52,164 nucleotides of DNA, taken from assembly GCA_016219275.1 (NCBI GenBank), contig JACRBM010000051.1, positions 1 through 52,164 on the forward strand. Reading direction: 5' to 3'. The translations under genes and the position numbers were made by a program. The notes below the pieces were generated by a model. That model did not search any database, was not told the DNA's origin, and saw only the letters and a program-made list of their open reading frames with translations. The DNA is from Chloroflexota bacterium. Its GTDB lineage: Bacteria; Chloroflexota; Anaerolineae; UBA4142. Below, one piece after another: positions 16,121 through 23,730 of this stretch (its first letter is position 1; every line of letters starts with the position of its first letter).

Positions 16121-18337
16121 ATGAAGCACATTCGCTGGCAGTTGTTGATCGCGCTCGTGGGCGTCGTGTTCCTCAGCGTCGTTTTGGCGTTGCTGGCATT
16201 CGGCGCGAACACGATCGAACGTCCGGACGTCGGCGGCACGTATGTCGAAGGCATTGCCGGTCGTCCCAACGCGATCAATCCCATCTTCGCGCAGTACAAC
16301 GAAGTAGACCGCGATCTCGCGTCGCTCATTTTCACCGGCTTGACGCGCGCGGACGAGAACGGCAACCTCAAGCCCGACCTCGCGACCAAATGGAGCGTTG
16401 CGCCGAACGGCTTGGTCTACACGTTCACATTGCGCTCCGACGCGTACTGGCACGACGGCGAACGCTTCACCGCAGACGACGTGCTCTACACGTTTCGCAC
16501 ACTCCAAGACCCAGGGTGCCGATGTCCGCCGGACCTGATGGCGTTTTGGCGCACGGTCGCCATCAGCGCGACCGACGCCGCGACGATTCGCTTTCAATTG
16601 ACGCAACCGTACGCGCCCTTCCTCGATTACACGCGGATGGGCATTCTCCCCGCGCATCTCTTGAAAGACGTGTCACCGTCCGAGTTGGCGACGCAACCAT
16701 TCAATCGCCGACCCATCGGCACGGGACCCTTCCAGGTTGCGGAACTCACCGCGAACCACATCCTGCTCGACGCGAACCCGCGCTACTATGATGACCCACG
16801 CCCGTACCTTGGACGCATTCAATTCAAATTCTATCCGGATTACGAAACGATTTTCACCGGCTATACGCGCGAGGACGTCGAAGGCATCGCGCGCGTGATG
16901 CCGTCGTATCTCGGCAAAGCGCGCAATCAACCAAATCTGACATTATACAACGCGCGCATCGGCGGCTATTCGTTCGTACTCTTCAATTTATCCAAAGCGC
17001 CCTTTCAAGACAAGAACGTGCGCCAAGCTTTGCTGTACGCCACCGACCGCCAGCACATCGTCAACGATGTGTTGCAAGGACAAGGCATCGTCGCGGCGTC
17101 GCCCATCGAACCTGGGTCATGGGCGAATAATTCGATCATCAATCCGTACCCCTTCGATCTCGAAAAAGCGAAAGCAATTCTCGACGCCGCCGGCTGGCGC
17201 GACCCCGGCGATGGCACGCGCGCGAAAGATCGCGTGCCACTGGCGTTTACGCTGACGACGAGCGACGATCCAACACGCGTCGCGATCGCGAACGACCTCG
17301 CCAAGACGTGGCAAACGATTGGCGTCAAAGTCGCGGTGCAATCCGTGCCCGCCGCGCTCCTCGCGCCGAACGTCCTGCGCCCGCGCGTGTTCGACGCGGT
17401 GTTGTACGAATGGCGCACCTTGGCGAACGATCCCGACCAGTACGAAAATTGGCACGAGACTCAAATTCCCGACGCGTCACACGGCGGACAAAATTATAGC
17501 GGATTGAAAGATCGCGACATTAGCGAAACACTCGAAGCCGCGCGACGCACGAGCGATCAAGCCAAGCGCGCTGAGTTGTATCGCAAATTCCAAGAATTGT
17601 TTGCCGACCGCGTGCCGGCATTGTTGCTCTACTATCCGGTCTACACTTACGGCGTGGATGCGCGCGTGCACGGTGTGCAACTCGCGCCGATGCTTACGCC
17701 GAGCGACCGCTTTCGCAGCGTAACGCAGTGGTATCTCAAAACAAAACGCGTGCTGGCGAACGCGCCCGATGAACCGACGCGCACGCGTCCCGCGCCGCCG
17801 CCCACCGCAACCGCGACGCCGACACTTCCACCCACGCCCGCGCCGCCGACACTTCCACCGCCGACGATTCCGCCAGCAACTATCGCGCCACCCACTGTCG
17901 CGCCGACGATTGCGGCAACGTTGACGCCAATCACGCCGGGAACGACGCTCACACCGACCACGCCGGTCACCGCGACCCAGGTCATCATCGTCGTCGTCGC
18001 GACGCCCGCGCCCAGCACAACGCCCGCTGGGCAATGCGGCGGATTGAACGGCGTGATCAAAGCGCCCATCGCCGGCGCAACCGTTGCCGGTTTGGTCGAG
18101 ATTCGCGGCACGGCGAACGCGCCAAGTTTCGGTTATTGGAAACTGGAATACCGCGCGGACGCGAATCCAAATTACACGCAACTCTTTCGTTCGGACCGGC
18201 CGGCGAACGACCAAGTGTTGAGTCTCTGGTCTACGCGGACGGTCGCCAACGGCGCGTACTGGCTCCAGTTGAGTGTCGTTGATAGCACCGGCAACTTTAG
18301 TTCACCGTGCCAAATCCGCGTAAACGTCGCAAATTGA
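16121..18337 (+). CDS. Peptide ABC-transporter substrate-binding protein (OppA/DppA family) with Ig-like tail
   Basis: 738 residues. An N-terminal hydrophobic segment (about 7-28) without a lipobox serves as signal anchor. Residues 35-540 are a family 5 solute-binding domain: GTYVEGIAGRPNAINPIFAQ, LATKWSVAPNGLVYTFTLRS and the cluster YWHDGERFTADDVLYTFR are its classical motifs. A Pro/Thr-rich linker follows (about 546-630), then a ~100-residue Ig-like beta domain (GVIKAPIAGATVAGLVEIRG) with a Cys near each end. Such proteins deliver oligopeptides or related solutes to ABC permeases; no permease genes are adjacent, so partner and ligand are unknown. The extra C-terminal domain is unusual for OppA and could bind cell-wall or extracellular polymer. 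No clear Shine-Dalgarno precedes the ATG. A strong terminator follows. Confidence 0.9.
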   Translation: MKHIRWQLLIALVGVVFLSVVLALLAFGANTIERPDVGGTYVEGIAGRPNAINPIFAQYNEVDRDLASLIFTGLTRADENGNLKPDLATKWSVAPNGLVYTFTLRSDAYWHDGERFTADDVLYTFRTLQDPGCRCPPDLMAFWRTVAISATDAATIRFQLTQPYAPFLDYTRMGILPAHLLKDVSPSELATQPFNRRPIGTGPFQVAELTANHILLDANPRYYDDPRPYLGRIQFKFYPDYETIFTGYTREDVEGIARVMPSYLGKARNQPNLTLYNARIGGYSFVLFNLSKAPFQDKNVRQALLYATDRQHIVNDVLQGQGIVAASPIEPGSWANNSIINPYPFDLEKAKAILDAAGWRDPGDGTRAKDRVPLAFTLTTSDDPTRVAIANDLAKTWQTIGVKVAVQSVPAALLAPNVLRPRVFDAVLYEWRTLANDPDQYENWHETQIPDASHGGQNYSGLKDRDISETLEAARRTSDQAKRAELYRKFQELFADRVPALLLYYPVYTYGVDARVHGVQLAPMLTPSDRFRSVTQWYLKTKRVLANAPDEPTRTRPAPPPTATATPTLPPTPAPPTLPPPTIPPATIAPPTVAPTIAATLTPITPGTTLTPTTPVTATQVIIVVVATPAPSTTPAGQCGGLNGVIKAPIAGATVAGLVEIRGTANAPSFGYWKLEYRADANPNYTQLFRSDRPANDQVLSLWSTRTVANGAYWLQLSVVDSTGNFSSPCQIRVNVAN

Positions 18338-18346
18338 TTTTTCAAC

Positions 18347-18382
18347 CAACCCGCTTTCGTCACGAAGGCGGGTTGCTGTTTT
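18347..18382 (+). terminator. Terminator after the peptide-binding protein gene
   Basis: Stem of 13 pairs (18347-18359 with 18363-18375, one G-U) with a 3-nt loop, then CTGTTTTG. Confidence 0.8.
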
Positions 18383-18405
18383 GTAATCGTTCAGTCCGCT
18401 CTGTT

Positions 18406-18433
18406 ATTGCGAGGAACGCAACGACGAAGCAAT
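18406..18433. repeat. REP-like element ATTGCGAGG...GACGAAGCAAT
   Basis: A 28-bp copy of a widespread intergenic element beginning ATTGCGAGGA and ending CGACGAAGCAAT. A second, inverted copy with a 4-nt longer centre lies at 30373-30404. Confidence 0.6.
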
Positions 18434-18445
18434 CACCCCTCCCAA

Positions 18446-18468
18446 CCCTCCCCTTAACAAGGGGAGGG
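18446..18468. repeat. 10-bp palindrome
   Basis: CCCTCCCCTT-AAC-AAGGGGAGGG, directly after the REP-like element; no T-tail, so more likely a repeat than a terminator. Confidence 0.6.
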
Positions 18469-18489
18469 CTAGGCAGGGTGCACCGTTTT

Positions 18490-18518
18490 TTGACATTTCA
18501 GCGGGACCGCGCTATAAT
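18490..18518 (+). promoter_or_regulatory. Consensus sigma-70 promoter of the Fur/PerR gene, possible operator overlap
   Basis: Perfect TTGACA (18490-18495) and TATAAT (18513-18518) with a 17-bp spacer. The -10 region continues as TATAATCAATAATGATT, which partly resembles a PerR/Fur box, so the regulator may control its own gene; this is a loose match only. Confidence 0.75.
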
Positions 18519-18551
18519 CAATAATGATTCCAAGTTAGGAATTGCTCCAAA

Positions 18552-18992
18552 ATGACTAACGACCGCGCGAACGAATTTGCACAAGCCCTGCGCCAAGCCG
18601 GCTTGCGCCTGACGCATCCGCGTTTGGCGATTTGCCAACTATTAGCGGACGATACATCGCATCCGACCGCGACGCAACTCCACGCGCGCTTGCGCGGCGA
18701 TTTTCCTTCGCTCAGTCTCGCCACCGTGTACAGCACGCTCAACACGCTCGTAGCACTGGGGTTGGCATACGAACTCGGCAACGCGGGCGACGGGCAAAAG
18801 CATTACGACCCAGACACCGCGCCGCACGCGAACCTCATTTGCACGCGTTGTCACCAGATCCGCGACCTCGACGATCACGCGCTCCAAGCCGTCAGTCAGC
18901 GTGTCGCGCACAAATCGGGCTATCAAATCCAGGGCGCGCGCATCGTGTACTATGGCGTGTGTCCGGCGTGCGCGAAACGCCGTAACCGATAG
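18552..18992 (+). CDS. Fur/PerR-family metal-dependent repressor
   Basis: 146 residues. The winged-helix domain spans about 5-85 (RQAGLRLTHPRLAICQLLAD, then SLATVYSTLNTLVALGLAYE as recognition helix). The dimerisation part has the metal-binding pattern HYDPDTAPHANLICTRC and ends in CPAC: two CxxC pairs form the structural zinc site, and the His/Asp cluster the regulatory site. The HYDPD/HANL pattern and the direct neighbourhood of rubrerythrin point to PerR-type peroxide sensing rather than Fur iron control, but this is inference. The gene starts 34 bp after a consensus promoter, has only a weak ribosome-binding site, and is followed 29 bp later by rubrerythrin on the same strand, so both are probably one transcript. 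Confidence 0.9.
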   Translation: MTNDRANEFAQALRQAGLRLTHPRLAICQLLADDTSHPTATQLHARLRGDFPSLSLATVYSTLNTLVALGLAYELGNAGDGQKHYDPDTAPHANLICTRCHQIRDLDDHALQAVSQRVAHKSGYQIQGARIVYYGVCPACAKRRNR

Positions 18993-19021
18993 ATCAAACC
19001 CACATTCCTAAGGAGGAAAAA

Positions 19022-19459
19022 ATGGTCCCCGAATCAGTCAAGCAAGAACTCGCCGGCGGTTTCGCCGGTGAATCGCAAGCCAACCGCAAGTATCTTTTCT
19101 TTGCCAAGAAAGCGGAAGAAGAAATTAGCTTTGCGCCGTCCGCCGAAGTCGCCGACCTGTTGAAAGAGGTCGCGGAATTGTTCCGCGAAACTGCCGAGGA
19201 AGAAACCGCGCACGCATACGCGCACCTCGTCGCGATGGAAGGCATCCACGACACGCTGGACAACTTGAAGGTCGCGTTCGACGGCGAGACGTACGAGTAC
19301 ACCACAATGTATCCCGCCTCCGTCAAAGCCGCGCAAGCCGCCGGTCGCGCCGACATCGCGCGTCAGTTCGAATCCACGTCGTCGGCGGAGAAACGCCACG
19401 CTGCGCGCTACGAACGCATGATGCAACGCTTGAAAGAAGCGTACGACCGAGCCAAGTAA
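19022..19459 (+). CDS. Rubrerythrin (without rubredoxin domain)
   Basis: 145 residues forming a four-helix ferritin-like di-iron domain. Iron ligands are visible as Glu in GESQANRKY, the EEETAHAYAH motif, and the second ExxH in STSSAEKRHAARYE. The usual C-terminal rubredoxin domain (two CxxC pairs) is absent, so an external electron donor is needed. Rubrerythrins reduce hydrogen peroxide in anaerobes. A very strong AAGGAGGA stands 5-6 nt before the ATG. The gene lies between a PerR-like repressor and a GlpC-like Fe-S protein, which could be the regulator and the electron supply respectively. Confidence 0.95.
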   Translation: MVPESVKQELAGGFAGESQANRKYLFFAKKAEEEISFAPSAEVADLLKEVAELFRETAEEETAHAYAHLVAMEGIHDTLDNLKVAFDGETYEYTTMYPASVKAAQAAGRADIARQFESTSSAEKRHAARYERMMQRLKEAYDRAK

Positions 19460-19519
19460 TTTCGCCGATGAGTGGCGAGTACCGCGCGATGCAGTACTCG
19501 CCACATTCTTTTGGGGTAA

Positions 19520-19538
19520 GGCAATTTTCCAAATTGCC
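19520..19538. repeat. Small palindrome between rubrerythrin and the Fe-S protein gene
   Basis: GGCAATTT-TCC-AAATTGCC; an 8-bp-arm palindrome, near-identical to 15636-15652. Confidence 0.65.
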
Positions 19539-19550
19539 CGCAAGGTGAGT

Positions 19551-20780
19551 ATGAGCACTCCAACTCCAGTCCTTCAATGGGACGCGATGCACAAGCGTCT
19601 GAAAACCGACACGAAAAAGTGTTACTATTGCGGCATCTGCGAACCGCTCTGTCCGGTTTTCACGCCCTTGTTCAAACTGCTCGCGCGTGAGTACGAAGAG
19701 AACGGCGCCCCGATCCGGCGCGAAGAGTTTGAACCGATGATGGATCTCTGCTACTATTGCAAACTGTGTTTGCCGGCGTGCGGCATCGGCGTGGATTTCC
19801 CGCGCCTCGCGCTGGATTACAAAATTATGCGCGTCAAGGAACGCGGGCAAACGTTGCAAAACACGATACTGATGAGCCAGGAAACCATCGGCAAGTTGAG
19901 CAGTCCAGTCGCGCCGATCTCGAACTGGGCGCTCTCGAACGGATTGAATCGCCGCTTGATGGAAGCAGTCGTCGGCATTGACCGTCGCCGCACGATGCCG
20001 AAAATCGCGAGCGAAACATTTCCACGCTGGATGAAGCATCACAAAAAGAAACCTGGGACGAGCGGGCGCAAGATTGCGCTCTTTTCCGGTTGCTTTACCG
20101 ATTACTACGATCCCGCGGTCGGCATCGCGGCAATCCAGGTGCTCGAACGCAACGGCGTAGACATCGTTTATCCGCCACAAAGATGTTGCGGCATTCCGAT
20201 GCTCACCGAAGGCAGTCTCGACAAAGCGCTGCAAAATTTCGAGTACAACACCAGCGTCCTCGCACCACTCGTCAAAGAAGGTTACACGATTGTCGTCCTC
20301 GATGGTCCGTGCGCGATGACGTTTCGCCAAGAAGTACCGCAATTCCTCAAGACGGTGGACGCGCGCAACGTCGGCTTTCGCGTACGCGATATCAATCAGT
20401 ACTTGATGGAGCTGGTCAAGCGCAACGAACTCGATACGAACTTCAATCCGGTTGAAGGTGCCATCGCGTATCACGCGTCATGCGCGGCAAAGTTGCAACG
20501 CATCGAGACAGCCGGTTTCGAATTGCTCAAATTGATTCCTGGGTTGACCATTGAACGCGTGGACAAGGGCTGTTGCGGATTCGACGGCTCGTTCGGTTTC
20601 AAAAAACAATCGTATGAGATCGCGAACCAGGTGGGCGCGGAATTGTTCGCGTGGGTGAAATCTACCGGCGCGAGTGAAGCGATCACCGATTGCCCGCTGT
20701 GCGAAGTGCAAATCGCCGATGGCGCACGCGTGCGCACCGCGCACCCGATTGAAGTGCTTGCACGCGCGTATGGATTCTAG
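19551..20780 (+). CDS. GlpC-like heterodisulfide-reductase-type Fe-S protein
   Basis: 409 residues, soluble. N-terminal part: two [4Fe-4S] motifs, CYYCGICEPLCP (residues ~24-35) and CYYCKLCLPACG. C-terminal part: two CCG domains, with RCCGIPM and KGCCGFDG and preceding single Cys, as in GlpC and HdrB/D proteins. Such proteins pass electrons between flavin dehydrogenases, quinones or thiols. No flavin subunit is adjacent. Position 92 bp after rubrerythrin on the same strand suggests a role as electron-transfer partner in peroxide reduction; this is inference from context. AAGGTG lies 4-5 nt before the ATG at 19551; a GTG at 19545 is also possible. A perfect terminator follows. Confidence 0.85.
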   Translation: MSTPTPVLQWDAMHKRLKTDTKKCYYCGICEPLCPVFTPLFKLLAREYEENGAPIRREEFEPMMDLCYYCKLCLPACGIGVDFPRLALDYKIMRVKERGQTLQNTILMSQETIGKLSSPVAPISNWALSNGLNRRLMEAVVGIDRRRTMPKIASETFPRWMKHHKKKPGTSGRKIALFSGCFTDYYDPAVGIAAIQVLERNGVDIVYPPQRCCGIPMLTEGSLDKALQNFEYNTSVLAPLVKEGYTIVVLDGPCAMTFRQEVPQFLKTVDARNVGFRVRDINQYLMELVKRNELDTNFNPVEGAIAYHASCAAKLQRIETAGFELLKLIPGLTIERVDKGCCGFDGSFGFKKQSYEIANQVGAELFAWVKSTGASEAITDCPLCEVQIADGARVRTAHPIEVLARAYGF

Positions 20781-20796
20781 TTTCCCAACTTCATCC

Positions 20797-20832
20797 GAAC
20801 GGCGAGGAAATTTCCTCGCCGTTCTTGTTTTT
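20797..20832 (+). terminator. Terminator closing the peroxide-defence group
   Basis: Perfect 28-nt palindrome (20797-20810 with 20811-20824) followed by TTGTTTTTC. Confidence 0.85.
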
Positions 20833-20842
20833 CAAAAATGAT

Positions 20843-20871
20843 TTGACGATAGCGCGGCAAGGTGATAAACT
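20843..20871 (+). promoter_or_regulatory. Promoter of the dihydrolipoyl dehydrogenase gene
   Basis: TTGACG (20843-20848), 17-bp spacer, TAAACT (20866-20871). Confidence 0.5.
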
Positions 20872-20884
20872 GTGCCACGATTTC

Positions 20885-20903
20885 GGGCGAGGCAACCTCG
20901 CCC
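20885..20903. repeat. Small palindrome
   Basis: GGGCGAGG-CAA-CCTCGCCC in the leader of the next gene. Confidence 0.65.
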
Positions 20904-20929
20904 CTACATAACAACACGGTAGGTGATGA

Positions 20930-22336
20930 ATGGCAGACTCGCAATTTGATTTGATCGTTCTCGGCGGCGGACCGGGCGGATACGTTGCCGCGATTCGCGC
21001 CGCGCAACTCGGCATGCAAGTCGCGCTCGTCGAACGCGACAATCTCGGCGGCGTTTGCTTGAACTGGGGCTGCATTCCAACAAAGGCGCTGCTCAAAAAC
21101 GCGAACGTCGTCGAGACGTTCAGCCACGCGAACGATTTCGGCATCCAGGTCGAAAAATTCTCCGCCGATTTTGGCAAAGCGATTGATCGCAGTCGCGTCG
21201 TTTCGAACCGGCTCGTCAAGGGCGTCGAGTTCTTGATGAAGAAAAATAAAATCCAGGTTTTCAAAGGCGAAGGGGTCCTCACCGCCGCGAATCGCATCGA
21301 ACTTAACCGTGCGATTAATCGCACGGAGGACGGGCGCGGATTAACCGCCAAGAACATTCTCATCGCGACCGGCGCGCGCGCGATCACGATTCCCGGTCTG
21401 CCGCTCGACGGCAAAGACGTCATCACCTCACGCGAGGCGCTCGAACTGCGCGAACTACCGTCGCCCATCGTCGTCGTCGGCGCGGGACCAATCGGAATGG
21501 AATTCGCGTACATTTATCGCGCGTACGGCGCGGAGGTGACGGTCGTCGAAATGTTGCCGCACCTCTTGCCGCGTGAAGACGCCGAAGTGAGCGCGGTCGT
21601 CGAAAAAGAAATGGGCAAACTTGGCATCAACTTCCGGCTCAATACCAAGGTCGAGAGCGCGGAAAAAGTGAACGGCAAGGTGCAGCTCAAGGTGTCAAGC
21701 GCGGGCAAGACGGAAACCATCGAAGCGCAAAAAGTGCTCGTCGCGATTTCGGTCAAGCCGAACAGCGAAAACCTGGGTCTCGAAGCGCTCGGCGTCGAGA
21801 TGACGCGCGGCGCGATTGGCGTGAACGACCAGATGCAAACGAACGTGCCGGGCATTTACGCAATCGGCGATGTGACGATGAAGTTACCGCTCGCGCACGT
21901 CGCGTCGCATCAAGGTGTAATCGTGGCGGAAGCGATTGCCGGCAAAAATCCGCGCCCGCTCGATTTGAACAACGTGCCGCGGTGCACGTACTGCACGCCC
22001 CAGGTCGCCTCGCTTGGTTTGACCGAACAACAAGCGAAAGAAGCCGGGCACGATGTGCGCGTCGGCAAATTCAATTTCCGCGCGAACGGCAAGGCGCTCG
22101 GCATCAACGAGTACGAAGGTTTCGTCAAACTCGTCGTGGATAAAAAGTACGGCGAGATTCTTGGCGCGCATTTGGTCGGTCCCGAAGTGACCGATCTAAC
22201 CGGCGAACTAAGTCTCGCGAAATCCATGGAACTGACACCCGCTGAACTCGCGCACGCGGTTCACGCGCACCCGACGCTGACCGAAGTCATCGCCGAAGCC
22301 GCGCTCGATTCGATGGGTGAGTCAATTCATCAGTGA
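20930..22336 (+). CDS. lpdA: Dihydrolipoyl dehydrogenase (E3)
   Basis: 468 residues, the usual length. FAD-binding GGGPGGYVAA near the start, redox disulfide motif GGVCLNWGCIPTKALL (CxxxxC), NAD-binding GAGPIGMEFAYIYRAYG, second FAD motif GIYAIGDV, and the catalytic His-Glu pair in HAHPTLTEVIAEAALDSMGE. It reoxidises dihydrolipoamide of 2-oxoacid dehydrogenase complexes or the glycine cleavage system with NAD+. No E1/E2 genes are in the window, so the complex served is unknown. TAGGTGA precedes the ATG. The following phosphatase gene is in the same frame 30 nt later. Confidence 0.95.
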   Translation: MADSQFDLIVLGGGPGGYVAAIRAAQLGMQVALVERDNLGGVCLNWGCIPTKALLKNANVVETFSHANDFGIQVEKFSADFGKAIDRSRVVSNRLVKGVEFLMKKNKIQVFKGEGVLTAANRIELNRAINRTEDGRGLTAKNILIATGARAITIPGLPLDGKDVITSREALELRELPSPIVVVGAGPIGMEFAYIYRAYGAEVTVVEMLPHLLPREDAEVSAVVEKEMGKLGINFRLNTKVESAEKVNGKVQLKVSSAGKTETIEAQKVLVAISVKPNSENLGLEALGVEMTRGAIGVNDQMQTNVPGIYAIGDVTMKLPLAHVASHQGVIVAEAIAGKNPRPLDLNNVPRCTYCTPQVASLGLTEQQAKEAGHDVRVGKFNFRANGKALGINEYEGFVKLVVDKKYGEILGAHLVGPEVTDLTGELSLAKSMELTPAELAHAVHAHPTLTEVIAEAALDSMGESIHQ

Positions 22337-22366
22337 AATTGAGTCGACACGATCCGAATTACGTTT

Positions 22367-22951
22367 ATGCGGCACGGTCGTTCACGTGCCGACGACGAAG
22401 GTGTGCACGAGGGGCGGTACGATTCGCCGTTGACCGATGTCGGACGCGAGCAAGTGCGAATGCGCGCGATGACCTGGTTGTCCGAGCGCGTTCATTTCGA
22501 TTGCATCATCGCGAGCACCTTGCAACGCGCACTCGAGTCGGCGAACATTATCGGCAACACACTGGGTGCGCCGGTCGAAACCGATCCCGATTGGATGGAA
22601 CTGGATAACGGTCCGCTCGCCGGCATGTCGCGTTCGGACGCACAGGAGCGTTATCCGCGCCCCGCGTTTCGGAATCCGTACGAACCGTTTTGCGGATCAG
22701 GCGAAAGTGATTGGGCAATCCACAGTCGCGCCGCGCGCGCAGTCGAAAAAGTGATTCGGCGTGGCGCGGGCAAATACTTGGTCGTCGCGCACGGCGGCAT
22801 TCTCAACGCGGCGATGCGAACCCTTGTCGGCGCGCCGCCAAGCGTGAATGGGCAAGGCATCTGGTTCAGTTTCGGCGACACCGGTTTTGTGCGAACGCAT
22901 TACGTACCCACAAAACATCAGTGGGTGATCGAGGAATTTAAACCGGGTTAG
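22367..22951 (+). CDS. Histidine phosphatase (phosphoglycerate mutase superfamily)
   Basis: 194 residues from the first ATG. The catalytic RHG motif stands directly at the N-terminus (MRHGRS), with the later features STLQRALESANIIG and VVAHGGILNAAMR carrying the second catalytic His. Substrate unknown; the family includes sugar-phosphate and nucleotide phosphatases. Odd point: family members have a beta strand before RHG, and the DNA upstream does encode IRITF in frame (22352-22366), but there is no ATG/GTG/TTG before a TGA at 22340. Either a rare ATC/ATT start is used or the strand is lost. Downstream of lpdA in the same direction, probably co-transcribed. Confidence 0.8.
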   Translation: MRHGRSRADDEGVHEGRYDSPLTDVGREQVRMRAMTWLSERVHFDCIIASTLQRALESANIIGNTLGAPVETDPDWMELDNGPLAGMSRSDAQERYPRPAFRNPYEPFCGSGESDWAIHSRAARAVEKVIRRGAGKYLVVAHGGILNAAMRTLVGAPPSVNGQGIWFSFGDTGFVRTHYVPTKHQWVIEEFKPG

Positions 22952-22967
22952 CGCGTGGTGATAAGTT

Positions 22968-23216
22968 ATGATCATTGCTGGACAAGATTACGCAAACCGC
23001 TTGGCATATCAAAAACAAGTCGAGGTGTTTCGCCGAATGACTGGCGAAGAACGTCTTGCGCTTGCCTTTGCCATGTGGCAGACCGCTTGCGACATTGCGC
23101 GTGCCGGAATCCGCGCGCAACATTCAGAATTTTCTCCAGCTCAGGTAGACCGCGAACTTGCGCGAAGGATAATGATCGCGAATGGAGCAACAAGAATTAT
23201 TTCTGCGCGTCATTGA
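22968..23216 (+). CDS. Small conserved protein paired with a nucleotidyltransferase
   Basis: 82 residues, helical, no membrane segment. The pattern MTGEERLALAFAMWQTACDI followed by RAGIRAQHSEFSPAQVDREL ARR is one I know from Chloroflexota, Thermus and cyanobacterial genomes, where such small proteins sit directly before a nucleotidyltransferase-fold gene. The function is not established to my knowledge; a toxin-antitoxin-like or regulatory partnership is inferred from the arrangement. Its end overlaps the nucleotidyltransferase start by 35 bp, indicating translational coupling. Confidence 0.7.
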   Translation: MIIAGQDYANRLAYQKQVEVFRRMTGEERLALAFAMWQTACDIARAGIRAQHSEFSPAQVDRELARRIMIANGATRIISARH

Positions 23217-23730
23217 GATTCTTGACACACTAAATATCCCCTACATGGTCACCGGCTCATTCGCTGTGAATTTCTACGGAATTCCGCGTACGACGCATGA
23301 CATTGATCTGGTCGTTCAGATCCAATTGACGGACGCGGATCGTCTGGCGCGCGAGTTCCCTCCCGATTTCTACGCTGATCCCGAATCCATGCGCCAAGCG
23401 ATTCAACAGCAGTTCATGTTCAATGTAATTGATCCGGGGTCGGGCGTGAAAATAGATTTCTGGATGCTCAGACACGACGCGTATGATATAGAACGCTTCC
23501 AACGTCGTCGCGCGCAATCTGTGTTTGGGAAAATAATCTGGATGCCCAGCCCTGAGGATGTCATTCTGTCGAAACTGCTTTGGTACAAAGAGGCGCAAAC
23601 AGACAAGCATCTGAACGACGCGCGTGGAGTATGGGACGTGCAAAAAGAATCTTTGGATCTGGGCTATCTGCGCGAATGGGCATCTAAATTGACCGTCCGG
23701 AATTCGTTTGAGGAATTAGAACATTCATGA
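23182..23730 (+). CDS. Nucleotidyltransferase-fold protein (AbiEii/MenA-like)
   Basis: 182 residues. The motif GSFAVNFYGIPRTTHDIDLV fits the DNA polymerase beta-type nucleotidyltransferase fold: GS, then DxD (HDID) as metal ligands, and a third acidic position in VKIDFWML. Proteins of this kind include AbiEii/MenT toxins and MenA/HEPN-MNT antitoxin-like partners; which side this one plays is open. It overlaps the small gene before it by 35 bp and the FAD oxidoreductase after it by 4 bp (ATGA), so three genes are coupled. Confidence 0.75.
   Translation: MEQQELFLRVIEILDTLNIPYMVTGSFAVNFYGIPRTTHDIDLVVQIQLTDADRLAREFPPDFYADPESMRQAIQQQFMFNVIDPGSGVKIDFWMLRHDAYDIERFQRRRAQSVFGKIIWMPSPEDVILSKLLWYKEAQTDKHLNDARGVWDVQKESLDLGYLREWASKLTVRNSFEELEHS

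Noticed and set aside
22334-22342. TGA-AAT-TGA between lpdA and the phosphatase as further selenocysteine codons or a fused protein
   Set aside because: LpdA ends at its normal C-terminus, two stops occur in a row, and no Cys position of a family is involved.
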